Shown: positions 1 through 7,196 of the stretch, in pieces
How positions within the stretch are numbered: the first letter of the stretch is position 1
Layout of the letters: each line of letters opens with the position of its first letter
Virus record (IMG/VR): IMGVR_UViG_3300032222_000142
Coordinates: 1-44,070 of that record
Reading direction: 5' to 3' (one strand)
Origin: a virus
DNA: 44,070 bases
Notes under the pieces: generated by a model
Told to the model about the DNA's origin: nothing
The model's database searches: none
Seen by the model: only the letters and a program-made list of their open reading frames with translations
Program-made: the position numbers and the translations under genes

Positions 1-957
1 AATGAGTTCAACCCAATCTATCTACATTGGACAGTTCATCCTGAAAGAGACCAAAGATGGAGAGATGAGCAAACAAAAGTATTAGGAGAGAAGTTGGCTG
101 CACAGGAGTGTGATTGCGACTTTATATCTTCCGGTGATACGGTAATTGCTCCTGAAATTCTAATGTGGTACAAGGAAACATTTGTTAAAGACCCGGTTGA
201 AAAGACTGGATTCGATGGTAATTATTGGAAATGGGAATATCCTGATTACAATAAATCTTATATGGTTGTAGCCGACGTTGCCAGAGGTGATGCATCGGAT
301 TACTCAGCTTTCCACGTTATGGATGTAGTTAACAATGTTCAGGTCGCGGAATATAGGGGTAAGATAGATACAAAGGAATTCGGTAACTTTTTAGTTTCAG
401 TTGCAACGGATTATAATAATGCACTATTAGTTGTGGAGAACGCAAACATTGGATGGGCGGCTTTACAGCAATGTATTGATAGGGGATATAATAACATCTA
501 TTATCAAACATCGGATTACAAATATGTTGATGTAGAAAAACAATATAGTAACAAATATGGAGCAGAAGAGAGAAGACAGGTAGCAGGATTTACAACATCA
601 GCTAAAACTCGTCCTCTTATGATTTCCAAATTAGATGAATACTTTAAGGAGAAATCTGTAGTAATACAATCTATAAGAACAATTGATGAGTTATTTACCT
701 TTATATGGTACACTAATAGACCGGAAGCAATGAGAGGATATAACGATGACTTAACGATGTGTCTATCAATTGGTCTGTGGGTTAGGGATACTGCACTCCG
801 TTTGAGGCAAGAAAGGATGGATTTAGTTAAGCAAGGATTAAACTCATTTACATCAACTGGAAACGAAATAGGGGTATATTCTCAAAATTCATTTAAATCA
901 AATCCATATGAAATGGATTTTGGTAGAGAAAAAGAAGATATAAGATGGTTACTTTGA
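1..957 (+). CDS. gp17: Terminase large subunit, C-terminal part (gp17-like), 5' partial
   Basis: The reading frame is open from base 1, so this is the 3' part of a gene that begins outside the window; the first in-frame TTG at 94 is not a real start. The product is the DNA-packaging motor, an ATPase plus nuclease that fills the prohead and cuts the concatemer. Only the RNase H-like nuclease domain and the linker before it are visible. The three acidic positions of the T4 gp17 nuclease can be placed: Asp in ADVARG (codon 274-276), Glu in VVENANIG (codon 436-438) and the Asp pair in YNDDLTM (about 745-750). The ATPase motifs must lie upstream. Its TGA stop overlaps a candidate late promoter leading to the portal gene, the order expected for a packaging and head module. 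Assignment is by recalled family motifs and is strong. Confidence 0.95.
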   Translation, partial: NEFNPIYLHWTVHPERDQRWRDEQTKVLGEKLAAQECDCDFISSGDTVIAPEILMWYKETFVKDPVEKTGFDGNYWKWEYPDYNKSYMVVADVARGDASDYSAFHVMDVVNNVQVAEYRGKIDTKEFGNFLVSVATDYNNALLVVENANIGWAALQQCIDRGYNNIYYQTSDYKYVDVEKQYSNKYGAEERRQVAGFTTSAKTRPLMISKLDEYFKEKSVVIQSIRTIDELFTFIWYTNRPEAMRGYNDDLTMCLSIGLWVRDTALRLRQERMDLVKQGLNSFTSTGNEIGVYSQNSFKSNPYEMDFGREKEDIRWLL

Positions 958-965
958 TATTTATA
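957..965 (+). promoter_or_regulatory. Candidate late promoter motif ATATTTATA before the portal gene
   Basis: An exact ATATTTATA overlaps the terminase TGA stop. It lies 95 bases before the portal ATG, the longest distance of the set, and is followed by further AT-rich, motif-like sequence. Inferred from recurrence, not from a known consensus. Confidence 0.45.
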
Positions 966-1059
966 ATAAGTTTACTTATATATTAATGTTTTAGTGTAAA
1001 TTCTTTATATATATGTATATACAACATAGTTTTAAGAATTATAGAAAATAATACGAAAA

Positions 1060-2970
1060 ATGGCAGAACAAAACAATTCTTTCTTTGACAAATTACGAAA
1101 AGTATTTTCAACAGGAGTCGTTGTCAAAAAAGAAGGAAACAGAACTAAACTTATTGATACCGAAAATAGTCAACAGGTAACAAATTTAAAGTCGTTAAAA
1201 GATAGATTTTATAGATTACAAACTGGGTACACTCAGGATGTATATCAAACTCAATTATCATATCAGGTAATTCGTAGAGAATTATTCTTAGATTATGATG
1301 CAATGGATAATGACCCTATTATAGCATCTGCATTGGATATATATGCGGATGAATGTACTACTAAAAACGAATATGGGGATGTTCTTACTATTAAAACGGA
1401 AAACCAACAAGTTAAAGAAGTATTAGAGAGTTTATTCTATGATACAATGAATATTGAGTTTAATCTTTGGCCTTGGGTAAGAAATTTAGCCAAATATGGT
1501 GATTGTTTCCTGACATTAGAAATTGCAGAAGGAGAGGGGATTGTAAATGTACACCCACAATCAGTTTATTATGTGACAAGAACAGAGGGGTTAAATGACC
1601 CAAACAGAGTTAATAGAAAACAAGAGGGTATTAAATTCACAGTCGACCCAGATAAATTTGGTAAGCATGAGTATGATAACTTCGAGATGGCTCACTTCCG
1701 TTTGTATTCAGATACAAACTACTTACCATATGGTAAATCAATGATTGAAAACGCAAGAAGATTGTGGAAACAGATTACATTGATGGAAGATGCGATGATG
1801 ATACATCGTATTATGAGAGCTCCTGAAAAAAGAATATTCAAAATTGATATAGGTAACATTCCTCCTCAAGAGGTTGATAACTATATGCAGAAGATTATCA
1901 ATAAGATTAAGAAAACTCCTTTTCAAGACCAAAAGACAGGAGATTACAATCTTAAGTACAATATGATGAACATCACAGAGGATTTCTTTATGCCTGTGAG
2001 AGGTGGTGATAGTGGAACTCAAATCGATACCCTAAGTGGATTGAACTATACTGCAATTGAAGATATTGATTACTTAAAAGCTAAACTATTTGCGGCACTT
2101 AAAGTTCCAAAGGCTTTCTTAGGATATGAAGAGGATATAAATGGTAAGGCTACATTAGCAGCGGAAGATATTCGTTTTGCTAGAACAATTGAAAGAATTC
2201 AAAGAGTAGTAGTATCTGAATTAACTCAGGTAGCTATTGCACATTTAATTGCTCAGGGAGTGGATGGTATGGATGCAGTTGATTTCAAATTAGAATTAAC
2301 TAATCCATCTACAATCTATGAGCAGGAGAAGATAAACTTATGGGCTGAGAAAGTTAGATTGGCAACGGATATGAAAGCATTGAAGTTGTTATCAAATGAT
2401 TGGATTTATCAGAATATATTTAAACTTTCTAGTGAAGAAATCGATGGAGAAAGAACAAATGTAGTTTACGATACATTTGATTTAAACCGATTGAATAAGA
2501 TTGAAAACGAAGGAGTAGACCCATATGAAGAGCAACCCGAACAACCGGCTGAAGGAGGAGAACAGCCTGCCGAAGGAGGAGAGCAGCCTGAAACTGGTAT
2601 GATGGCAGAACCCGCCGATGAACAACCTACACAGGAAGCAGCTGATGCTAGTGCAGAAAATGGTAAATTAGGAGGTAGACCACAGATGACAGGTGATAAT
2701 GGAACTGATGATAACGCTATGGGGAGAGACCCATTAGGTAAAGCGGACATCACTCGTAACTTTGGAAGAGAAACCCGTCATAGTAGAATAGGTGAAAAAC
2801 TTAAAAGTATTGCTGATAAAGATAAGAAATTAAGAGATGCAATTAGAAATAAAATTAATGCAAATAACGCTAGAAAGATTGGTAAAAAGATTATAAGTGA
2901 AGATATAGATGGGCTAAGTGATGATACGGGTTCATTATTAGATGATAAAAACATCTTACCAGATGAATAA
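1060..2970 (+). CDS. gp20: Portal vertex protein (gp20-like)
   Basis: This is the portal protein, forming the ring at the DNA-entry vertex where the terminase docks, head assembly starts and the neck attaches. At 636 residues it is longer than T4 gp20 (524). The N-terminal 480 or so residues look like the T4 portal family, including a stem and crown region with LFAALKVPKAFLG followed by a conserved AAEDIRFARTIERIQ stretch. The extra length is a low-complexity acidic Pro/Glu/Gln/Gly tail from about residue 485, including a 21-base tandem duplication encoding PAEGGEQ twice, then a basic, helical C-terminus. The start at 1060 is preceded by A-rich sequence and no Shine-Dalgarno. The position directly after the terminase supports the call. 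The function of the acidic tail is not known; a role in scaffold or internal-protein contact is only a guess. Confidence 0.93.
   Translation: MAEQNNSFFDKLRKVFSTGVVVKKEGNRTKLIDTENSQQVTNLKSLKDRFYRLQTGYTQDVYQTQLSYQVIRRELFLDYDAMDNDPIIASALDIYADECTTKNEYGDVLTIKTENQQVKEVLESLFYDTMNIEFNLWPWVRNLAKYGDCFLTLEIAEGEGIVNVHPQSVYYVTRTEGLNDPNRVNRKQEGIKFTVDPDKFGKHEYDNFEMAHFRLYSDTNYLPYGKSMIENARRLWKQITLMEDAMMIHRIMRAPEKRIFKIDIGNIPPQEVDNYMQKIINKIKKTPFQDQKTGDYNLKYNMMNITEDFFMPVRGGDSGTQIDTLSGLNYTAIEDIDYLKAKLFAALKVPKAFLGYEEDINGKATLAAEDIRFARTIERIQRVVVSELTQVAIAHLIAQGVDGMDAVDFKLELTNPSTIYEQEKINLWAEKVRLATDMKALKLLSNDWIYQNIFKLSSEEIDGERTNVVYDTFDLNRLNKIENEGVDPYEEQPEQPAEGGEQPAEGGEQPETGMMAEPADEQPTQEAADASAENGKLGGRPQMTGDNGTDDNAMGRDPLGKADITRNFGRETRHSRIGEKLKSIADKDKKLRDAIRNKINANNARKIGKKIISEDIDGLSDDTGSLLDDKNILPDE
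2545..2586 (+). repeat. Two 21-base tandem repeats in the portal gene tail
   Basis: Two adjacent 21-base units (2545-2565 and 2566-2586), differing at a few bases, encode PAEGGEQ twice in the low-complexity acidic C-terminal region of the portal. The unit contains GGAGG, but it is inside the gene and not placed before a start codon. Confidence 0.8.
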
Positions 2971-2994
2971 AAATCACTTATCCGAAATTTCCTA

Positions 2995-3003
2995 ATATTT
3001 ATA
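2995..3003 (+). promoter_or_regulatory. Candidate late promoter motif ATATTTATA (unit 3049-5958)
   Basis: Exact ATATTTATA followed by GAAGTA, 46 bases before the ATG at 3049. A degenerate second copy (AATATTTACATA) follows at about 3009. It would drive the 3049-5958 gene run. Confidence 0.5.
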
Positions 3004-3048
3004 GAAGTAATATTTACATATATAGTAAAGAAAAAACAATAAATTCTG

Positions 3049-3927
3049 ATGAAAGTTAAACACTCAAAGTTTAAGAATACTGCTATTTTGTTTGAACTAC
3101 TTGTCAAACAAATTACACAAGAGGTATTATCAAATTCGACAAAAAACGTATCTGAAAAGATTATAAAGGAGTTTTTTAGTTCAAATAAAGAATTGGCTAA
3201 AGAATTGAAATTATACAATCAAATCGTTAAAGAAAAGTATTCTTCAATTGATGATGCTAAGTTATTCTTAGAAGAGGTGGCTAAGGAAAGGGTGAAGTTA
3301 GATGAGAATAAACTAAATAAAGAAAAGTACAATCTTATCAAAACAATAAAAGAATCCTATGATTTGGATAAATTCTTATCTTCAAACCTACAGAACTATA
3401 AACTATTAGCTTCTGTTTATAAGGTGTTTGAAACCAAAACATTAGGTAGAAAGGTTGAGATTAGAGATTTTATTGAATCGAATAATACAATATTAGAGCA
3501 TATTGTAAGTAAAAAAATTGCTACAAAACCTGCTGACAAATTATACGAATCATTTAAACAACAATCAGAAGATTTAAGATTGTTAACTTATAAGTTGTTA
3601 ATAGAAAACTTTAATAAGAAGTATTCTAATTTAGATGATTCTCAGAAGGGTTTATTAAGAGAATTCATAAATAACGTTACTAATACATCTGCATTTCCAA
3701 AATTTATAGAAGAAGAGACTAAAAAAGTTCTTAATAATTTGGTAAAAGAATCAAAGAGTATTAGTGATAAAGTGACTAAGATAAAAATATCTGAGATGAT
3801 TAAATTATATAAATCAGATAAATTTCTTAAAGAGAATCAAGATAAGCAAGTTTCAGTTCTAATGCTTACATATGAATTATTAAAAGAAATAAAGAATGTC
3901 AACACAGTTGGAGCAACTAAAAAATAG
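3049..3927 (+). CDS. Unknown head-module protein, largely helical
   Basis: I do not recognise a characterised function. The 292-residue product is Lys/Glu-rich and predicted to be mostly alpha-helical, with no membrane segment or signal peptide. It begins MKVKHSKFKNTAILFELLVKQ; proteins with this kind of N-terminus occur next to portal and protease genes in uncultured T4-type phages, by recollection. It lies between portal and prohead protease, where T4 has the small core proteins gp67 and gp68, so an internal or scaffold-associated role is plausible but unproven. It carries a candidate late promoter upstream and its 3' end overlaps the next gene by 32 bases in the +1 frame, which suggests coupled translation. 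Confidence 0.8.
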   Translation: MKVKHSKFKNTAILFELLVKQITQEVLSNSTKNVSEKIIKEFFSSNKELAKELKLYNQIVKEKYSSIDDAKLFLEEVAKERVKLDENKLNKEKYNLIKTIKESYDLDKFLSSNLQNYKLLASVYKVFETKTLGRKVEIRDFIESNNTILEHIVSKKIATKPADKLYESFKQQSEDLRLLTYKLLIENFNKKYSNLDDSQKGLLREFINNVTNTSAFPKFIEEETKKVLNNLVKESKSISDKVTKIKISEMIKLYKSDKFLKENQDKQVSVLMLTYELLKEIKNVNTVGATKK

Positions 3928-4351
3928 TATCAGAGAAATCCTTTCTGAAATAGAAAAGGAGGAAGAGGATAAATTGAAAAAGGAGGTAACCGTTACGGGT
4001 GATGTAGCGGGGTATGATACTCCTAGAGCATTTTCTAGCAATGGCCAACACAAAAGTGGTTATACTAAAAAGATGGCGAGTTTAACTGGATATTCAGCAG
4101 TTAATGAAAACAGATTTCAAAAATTAAGATTAGACCAAACTATGACACCTAACCAAAAGATTGGATTGGGTGTAAGGGAAATCCGTAGAAAGATTGATGA
4201 AATCGAAAAGTTCTTAGAATGGTATGGTAAAATTAAAAAAGAAAACTCCCTAAAAGGTGAGAATTTTTGGAAAAGAACTAATCACCATATTTATAGAATA
4301 AAGGAAAGGTTATCTAATATTGGTAAAAACGTAACCACCTTAAGAAAATAA
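3896..4351 (+). CDS. Unknown head-module protein
   Basis: A 151-residue protein of unknown function. It has a charged helical N-terminus (about 1-30), a central stretch rich in Gly, Thr and aromatic residues around GYDTPRAF and GYTKKMASLTGYSAV (about 39-70), and a basic helical C-terminal half containing RRKIDEIEKFLEWYGKI. No catalytic motif is visible. Its ATG lies inside the preceding gene (32-base overlap), so it is probably translationally coupled to it. Head-module position suggests a prohead core or head-decoration role; this is inference from context only. Confidence 0.75.
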   Translation: MSTQLEQLKNSIREILSEIEKEEEDKLKKEVTVTGDVAGYDTPRAFSSNGQHKSGYTKKMASLTGYSAVNENRFQKLRLDQTMTPNQKIGLGVREIRRKIDEIEKFLEWYGKIKKENSLKGENFWKRTNHHIYRIKERLSNIGKNVTTLRK

Positions 4352-4364
4352 ATTAGGAATCCCT

Positions 4365-5126
4365 ATGAAAATAACTAGAGAGCAATTAAGAAACATCGTT
4401 GGAGAAGTATTACAAGAAGAGAAGGATTATCAATCATTCTTTAAAGCTATGTTAAAGAAGCATGGTGTATCTTCGCCAGATGAATTCAAATCAGATGAAG
4501 AGAAGAAAGCATTTTTTAATAAAGTAGAAGATACTTGGAAAGGTGTAAGTGAAAGATTAGTTCAATTAAAAGAAGATGAATTAACTGCTAAGCAACAAAA
4601 AATAGATTTAAATAAAAACGGAAAAGTTGATGGAGATGACTTATCTAAATTAAGAGGTGGTGCAAAAACAGAAGCAGAATTATCAGCGGCTCAACAAAAG
4701 ATAGACCTAAACAAAAACGGAAAAGTTGATGGTGATGATTTATCTAAACTAAGAGCTGGTGCAAAAACTGAGGGGGAAGAAGAACAATTACCTCAAACTA
4801 AAATATTGAGTAAAGAAGGTGAAACTTTAGTTAAGAGTGGTGCAGGTAAAATGTACAACATTACAAAAGTAAACGAAACTAAACTAAGAGAAGGAAGATA
4901 CGATGCTGATTTAGATAAAATTGAAGCAGCGGTTAAAAACGCAACATCTTTTATGAATGTAGGTTCTGAATTAAAGAAAGTTGGTATCAAATATGATTTT
5001 ACAACTTCTATGATTCCAATGTATATGATTAAAGTATCTGGTAACACTATTGCGGTTGTTAATAAAAAATACGCAGCTGGTGCAGAGAGAGAAGTTAAGG
5101 ATATTGCAATTGGATTATTAAACTAA
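4365..5126 (+). CDS. Head-module protein with two tandem dockerin/EF-hand calcium loops
   Basis: The 253-residue product has three visible parts. Residues 1-75 are helical and charged. Residues 76-133 hold two nearly identical copies of a dockerin/EF-hand type loop, DLNKNGKVDGDDLSKLR, beginning at Asp81 and Asp114, exactly 33 residues apart. In each loop the calcium positions 1, 3, 5, 9 and 12 are Asp, Asn, Asn, Asp, Asp, as expected for a working site. Residues about 178-253 form a separate mixed alpha/beta domain. It sits between two unknown head proteins and the prohead protease, 13 bases after the previous stop, and the next gene follows after 9 bases. Known: such loops bind calcium, and paired loops form cohesin-binding dockerins. 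Inferred: calcium-dependent folding or contact during head assembly. The biological role is unknown. Confidence 0.8.
   Translation: MKITREQLRNIVGEVLQEEKDYQSFFKAMLKKHGVSSPDEFKSDEEKKAFFNKVEDTWKGVSERLVQLKEDELTAKQQKIDLNKNGKVDGDDLSKLRGGAKTEAELSAAQQKIDLNKNGKVDGDDLSKLRAGAKTEGEEEQLPQTKILSKEGETLVKSGAGKMYNITKVNETKLREGRYDADLDKIEAAVKNATSFMNVGSELKKVGIKYDFTTSMIPMYMIKVSGNTIAVVNKKYAAGAEREVKDIAIGLLN
4590..4763 (+). repeat. Duplicated EF-hand coding unit, period 99 bases
   Basis: Units at 4590-4664 and 4689-4763 encode almost the same 25 residues around the EF-hand loop. Several third-position differences between copies (for example in the Asp, Leu and Gly codons) with the protein unchanged suggest that the duplication is not recent and the sequence is under selection. 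Confidence 0.85.
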
Positions 5127-5135
5127 ATAAGTAAA

Positions 5136-5741
5136 ATGAAATCACTTTTAATAGAAACAAAATTATTTGAGGGAAAGATTAACGAAGACGAAAACGGAGT
5201 AGTTTTGGTTAAAGGTGTATTACAGAGAGCGGATGCACAAAACCAGAATGGTAGAGTGTACCCAAAAGAAATATTAGAAAGAGAGGTTAAGAAATATCAA
5301 CAACTTATTACAGAGAAAAGAGCATTGGGTGAATTAGACCATCCAGAATCTTCTGTAGTTAGTTTGAAGAATGTATCCCATAACATAAGAGAATGCTATT
5401 GGAAAGGAGATGATGTGGTAGGTGTCGTAGAGATATTACCAACTCCATCTGGTAACATATTAAAAGAATTATTAAAAGCGGGAATCCGTTTAGGTATCTC
5501 AAGTAGAGGTATGGGCTCAGTTCAATCCATTGGAGATAATAAAGTAATGGTGGCTGAAGATTTTGAATTGATTGGGTGGGATTTTGTATCTAACCCATCA
5601 ACTCAGGGTGCATTTATGGAAAACTTAAATGAATCGGTATCTTCTAAGAAACAAATTAACGAAACATACGGAACAGATGTATGTGGAGAGTGGTGTAGAA
5701 CTCAACACTTAATTAGAGAAATTATAGAAGAGTTAGCATAA
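5136..5741 (+). CDS. gp21: Prohead core protease (gp21-like, serine peptidase U9 type)
   Basis: This is the maturation protease that degrades the scaffold and trims capsid proteins inside the prohead. At 201 residues it is close to T4 gp21 (212). Family motifs are clear: His69 in GELDHPESS, the serine pair 122-123 in GISSRGMGS, and Asp149 in WDFVSNPS, consistent with the His/Ser/Asp arrangement of herpesvirus-like assembly proteases. Its likely targets are the products at 6085 and 7197; the capsid protein has a fitting LLSE/A site at residue 61. It belongs to the run starting at 3049 and is followed one base later by the bS21 gene. The start at 5136 has an A-rich leader (GTAAA) and no Shine-Dalgarno. 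Confidence 0.92.
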   Translation: MKSLLIETKLFEGKINEDENGVVLVKGVLQRADAQNQNGRVYPKEILEREVKKYQQLITEKRALGELDHPESSVVSLKNVSHNIRECYWKGDDVVGVVEILPTPSGNILKELLKAGIRLGISSRGMGSVQSIGDNKVMVAEDFELIGWDFVSNPSTQGAFMENLNESVSSKKQINETYGTDVCGEWCRTQHLIREIIEELA

Positions 5742-5742
5742 T

Positions 5743-5958
5743 ATGCCAGCGAGAATTTTAATAAAAGTTAAGCAGGGGTCATCTCAAGAGGAGAGCCAAC
5801 GTAATGTAGAAAAGGCTCTTAAAGATTACAAAAACAAAGTTTTTAAACTAAAAATAACGCAGGAATTGCGTGACAGGAAGGAATTTTTGAAACCTTCTGT
5901 AAAGAAAAGATTACAAAAAGAAAAAGCAAAAAGAAAAAATAATTTTAATTTTCTTTAG
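5743..5958 (+). CDS. rpsU: Phage-encoded ribosomal protein bS21 homologue
   Basis: The 71-residue basic protein matches the bS21 family along its core: a short beta-like N-terminus (ARILIKVKQG), then NVEKALKDYK (21-30) and ELRDRKEFLKPSVKKR (41-56), the last being the family's R-x-R/K-x-F/Y-x-KPSV signature. It most resembles the Bacteroidota form as I recall it. bS21 sits on the small subunit near the 3' end of 16S rRNA and affects initiation; in Flavobacterium it helps hide the anti-Shine-Dalgarno sequence. Where the Flavobacterium protein has a conserved Tyr in its C-terminal helix, this one appears to have Arg64, and its tail is shorter and more basic. It starts one base after the protease stop, so it is expressed with head genes, late in infection. 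Viral bS21 genes are known from metagenomes; what they do is not settled. Confidence 0.85.
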   Translation: MPARILIKVKQGSSQEESQRNVEKALKDYKNKVFKLKITQELRDRKEFLKPSVKKRLQKEKAKRKNNFNFL

Positions 5959-5975
5959 TTTTCTATAATTGTTAT

Positions 5976-5984
5976 ATACTTATA
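5976..5984 (+). promoter_or_regulatory. One-mismatch late promoter motif (ATACTTATA) before scaffold gene
   Basis: ATACTTATA differs from the recurring ATATTTATA at one base and is followed by T-GTA as in other copies. It lies 101 bases before the gp22 start, similar to the long leader of the portal gene. Confidence 0.3.
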
Positions 5985-6001
5985 TGTAATTGATTCGAAT
6001 A

Positions 6002-6067
6002 GTCCATCTCTATATGGGCTCACATAATATCAAGTAATCTTATTTAGGCACACACTCATTAGCCTAA
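6002..6067 (+). promoter_or_regulatory. Structured leader of the scaffold/capsid genes: two hairpins
   Basis: Two potential stem-loops lie in the 126-base gap before gp22. The first pairs GTCCAT (6002-6007) with ATGGGC (6014-6019) around a 6-base loop, with one G-T pair. The second pairs TTAGGC (6044-6049) with GCCTAA (6062-6067) around a 12-base loop. Neither has a T-tract, so they are not simple terminators. A stabilising or regulatory 5' leader is possible. The stems are short and could be chance. Confidence 0.3.
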
Positions 6068-6084
6068 CACAATCAAAAAGTAAA

Positions 6085-7167
6085 ATGAATAGTAAACTTT
6101 TGAAAGAAGCAATCGCAGATGCTAAAGCGGTTCGTGAAACAGCATTAGCAAACGCAAAAATCGCTCTAGAAGAGGCTTTTACTCCTAAATTACAATCTAT
6201 GCTTTCTAAAAAATTACAAGAGGAATTAGAAGGCGATGAAAGTGAAGAAGAAGTAGAGTTAACTCAAGAGAATGATGTATCTTCAGAAATCGGTGGTGGT
6301 GATGGTAACAAAATGCCAGCAGCTAAAGCTTTCAGTTCAGCAGCAGAATCAGATGAATTAGGTGCAGCAGATGTAGATAAAATCTCTGCAGCAGTAGGTT
6401 CAGAAGATGAGAACGCTGAGAAAGTAGCGGGAATCACAGAAGGTGAAGAAGAAGAAGATGTAACAGGAGCAACTCCTGATACAGGTATGAACGAAGAAGA
6501 GGAAATGGATGACGTTGACTCTGAAATCGATGAAATTATCAAAGAATTAGAAGCAGCAGCTGATGATGAAGAATCATACGCAACTGAAGGTGAAGAAGAA
6601 ATGGCAGCTCCTGTACCTGAACCAACTGAAGAGCCTGCAGCTGAAGAGCCAGTAGCTGAAGAAGATGAAATTGACTTAGATGAAATTCTAAGAGAAATGG
6701 GATACGGAGATGAGCCTACAGAAGAAGCACCTGTTGCTACTGAAGAAGAGCACTCTGAAGAAGAATTAGATACATTGAAAGCAGAATTAAAATCAGTTCA
6801 ATCTGAATTAGGTGAAGCTATCAGCGTAATCAAATCTTTGAAAGGTACAATCAACGAAGTAAACCTTTTGAATGCTAAATTATTGTATGTGAACAAATTG
6901 TTCCGTTCATTCAATTTAACAAACGAACAAAAATCTAAAGTTGTTGAAACATTAGATAGAACTAAAAATGTAAGAGAAGTTAAGTTAGTATTCTCAACAA
7001 TTGCTGAAAGTTTCAAATTTGGAACTGGAGCAACTAAGAAAGTAACTGCTAAACTTACAGAAAGTTATGCATCAAAGCCAGCACAATCTACTGCACCAAA
7101 ACAAATTATCTCTGAAGATAATTCTGCTGCAATGAGATTCAAAAAATTAGCTGGTATTATCAAGTAA
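6085..7167 (+). CDS. gp22: Prohead core scaffold protein (gp22-like)
   Basis: The scaffold forms the core around which the capsid assembles and is later digested by the gp21-type protease. The 360-residue protein has the expected composition: a helical N-terminus (about 1-50), a long, very acidic Glu/Asp/Ala/Pro-rich middle (about 48-230), a coiled-coil stretch (about 228-265) and a basic helical C-terminus ending in MRFKKLAGIIK. It is longer than T4 gp22 (269), with the excess in the acidic middle. Identification rests on composition plus position between protease and major capsid gene, as in T4. It begins after a 126-base leader and is followed by the capsid gene 29 bases later, so both may share one transcript. 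Confidence 0.88.
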   Translation: MNSKLLKEAIADAKAVRETALANAKIALEEAFTPKLQSMLSKKLQEELEGDESEEEVELTQENDVSSEIGGGDGNKMPAAKAFSSAAESDELGAADVDKISAAVGSEDENAEKVAGITEGEEEEDVTGATPDTGMNEEEEMDDVDSEIDEIIKELEAAADDEESYATEGEEEMAAPVPEPTEEPAAEEPVAEEDEIDLDEILREMGYGDEPTEEAPVATEEEHSEEELDTLKAELKSVQSELGEAISVIKSLKGTINEVNLLNAKLLYVNKLFRSFNLTNEQKSKVVETLDRTKNVREVKLVFSTIAESFKFGTGATKKVTAKLTESYASKPAQSTAPKQIISEDNSAAMRFKKLAGIIK

Positions 7168-7196
7168 TTGAATAAAAAATTTAAAAAAATAACAAA

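Noticed and set aside
94-957. Terminase ORF starting at the TTG at position 94
   Set aside because: The frame is open to base 1 and the upstream codons encode plausible terminase sequence (HWTVHPERDQRW), so the gene continues beyond the left edge.
3919-3927. Frameshift site AAA-AAA-TAG at the end of the 3049 gene
   Set aside because: The downstream gene has its own ATG 32 bases before the stop, and no stimulatory structure is evident. Coupled initiation is enough; kept only as a remark.
4287-4295. ATATTTATA copy inside the 3896 gene
   Set aside because: Exact match, 70 bases before the ATG at 4365, but within coding sequence (His-Ile-Tyr-Arg codons) and in the middle of a tightly packed gene run; not called as a promoter.
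5959-6084. Possible tRNA or small RNA gene in the gap before gp22
   Set aside because: Two short hairpins only; no acceptor stem, T-loop sequence or anticodon arm can be assembled.
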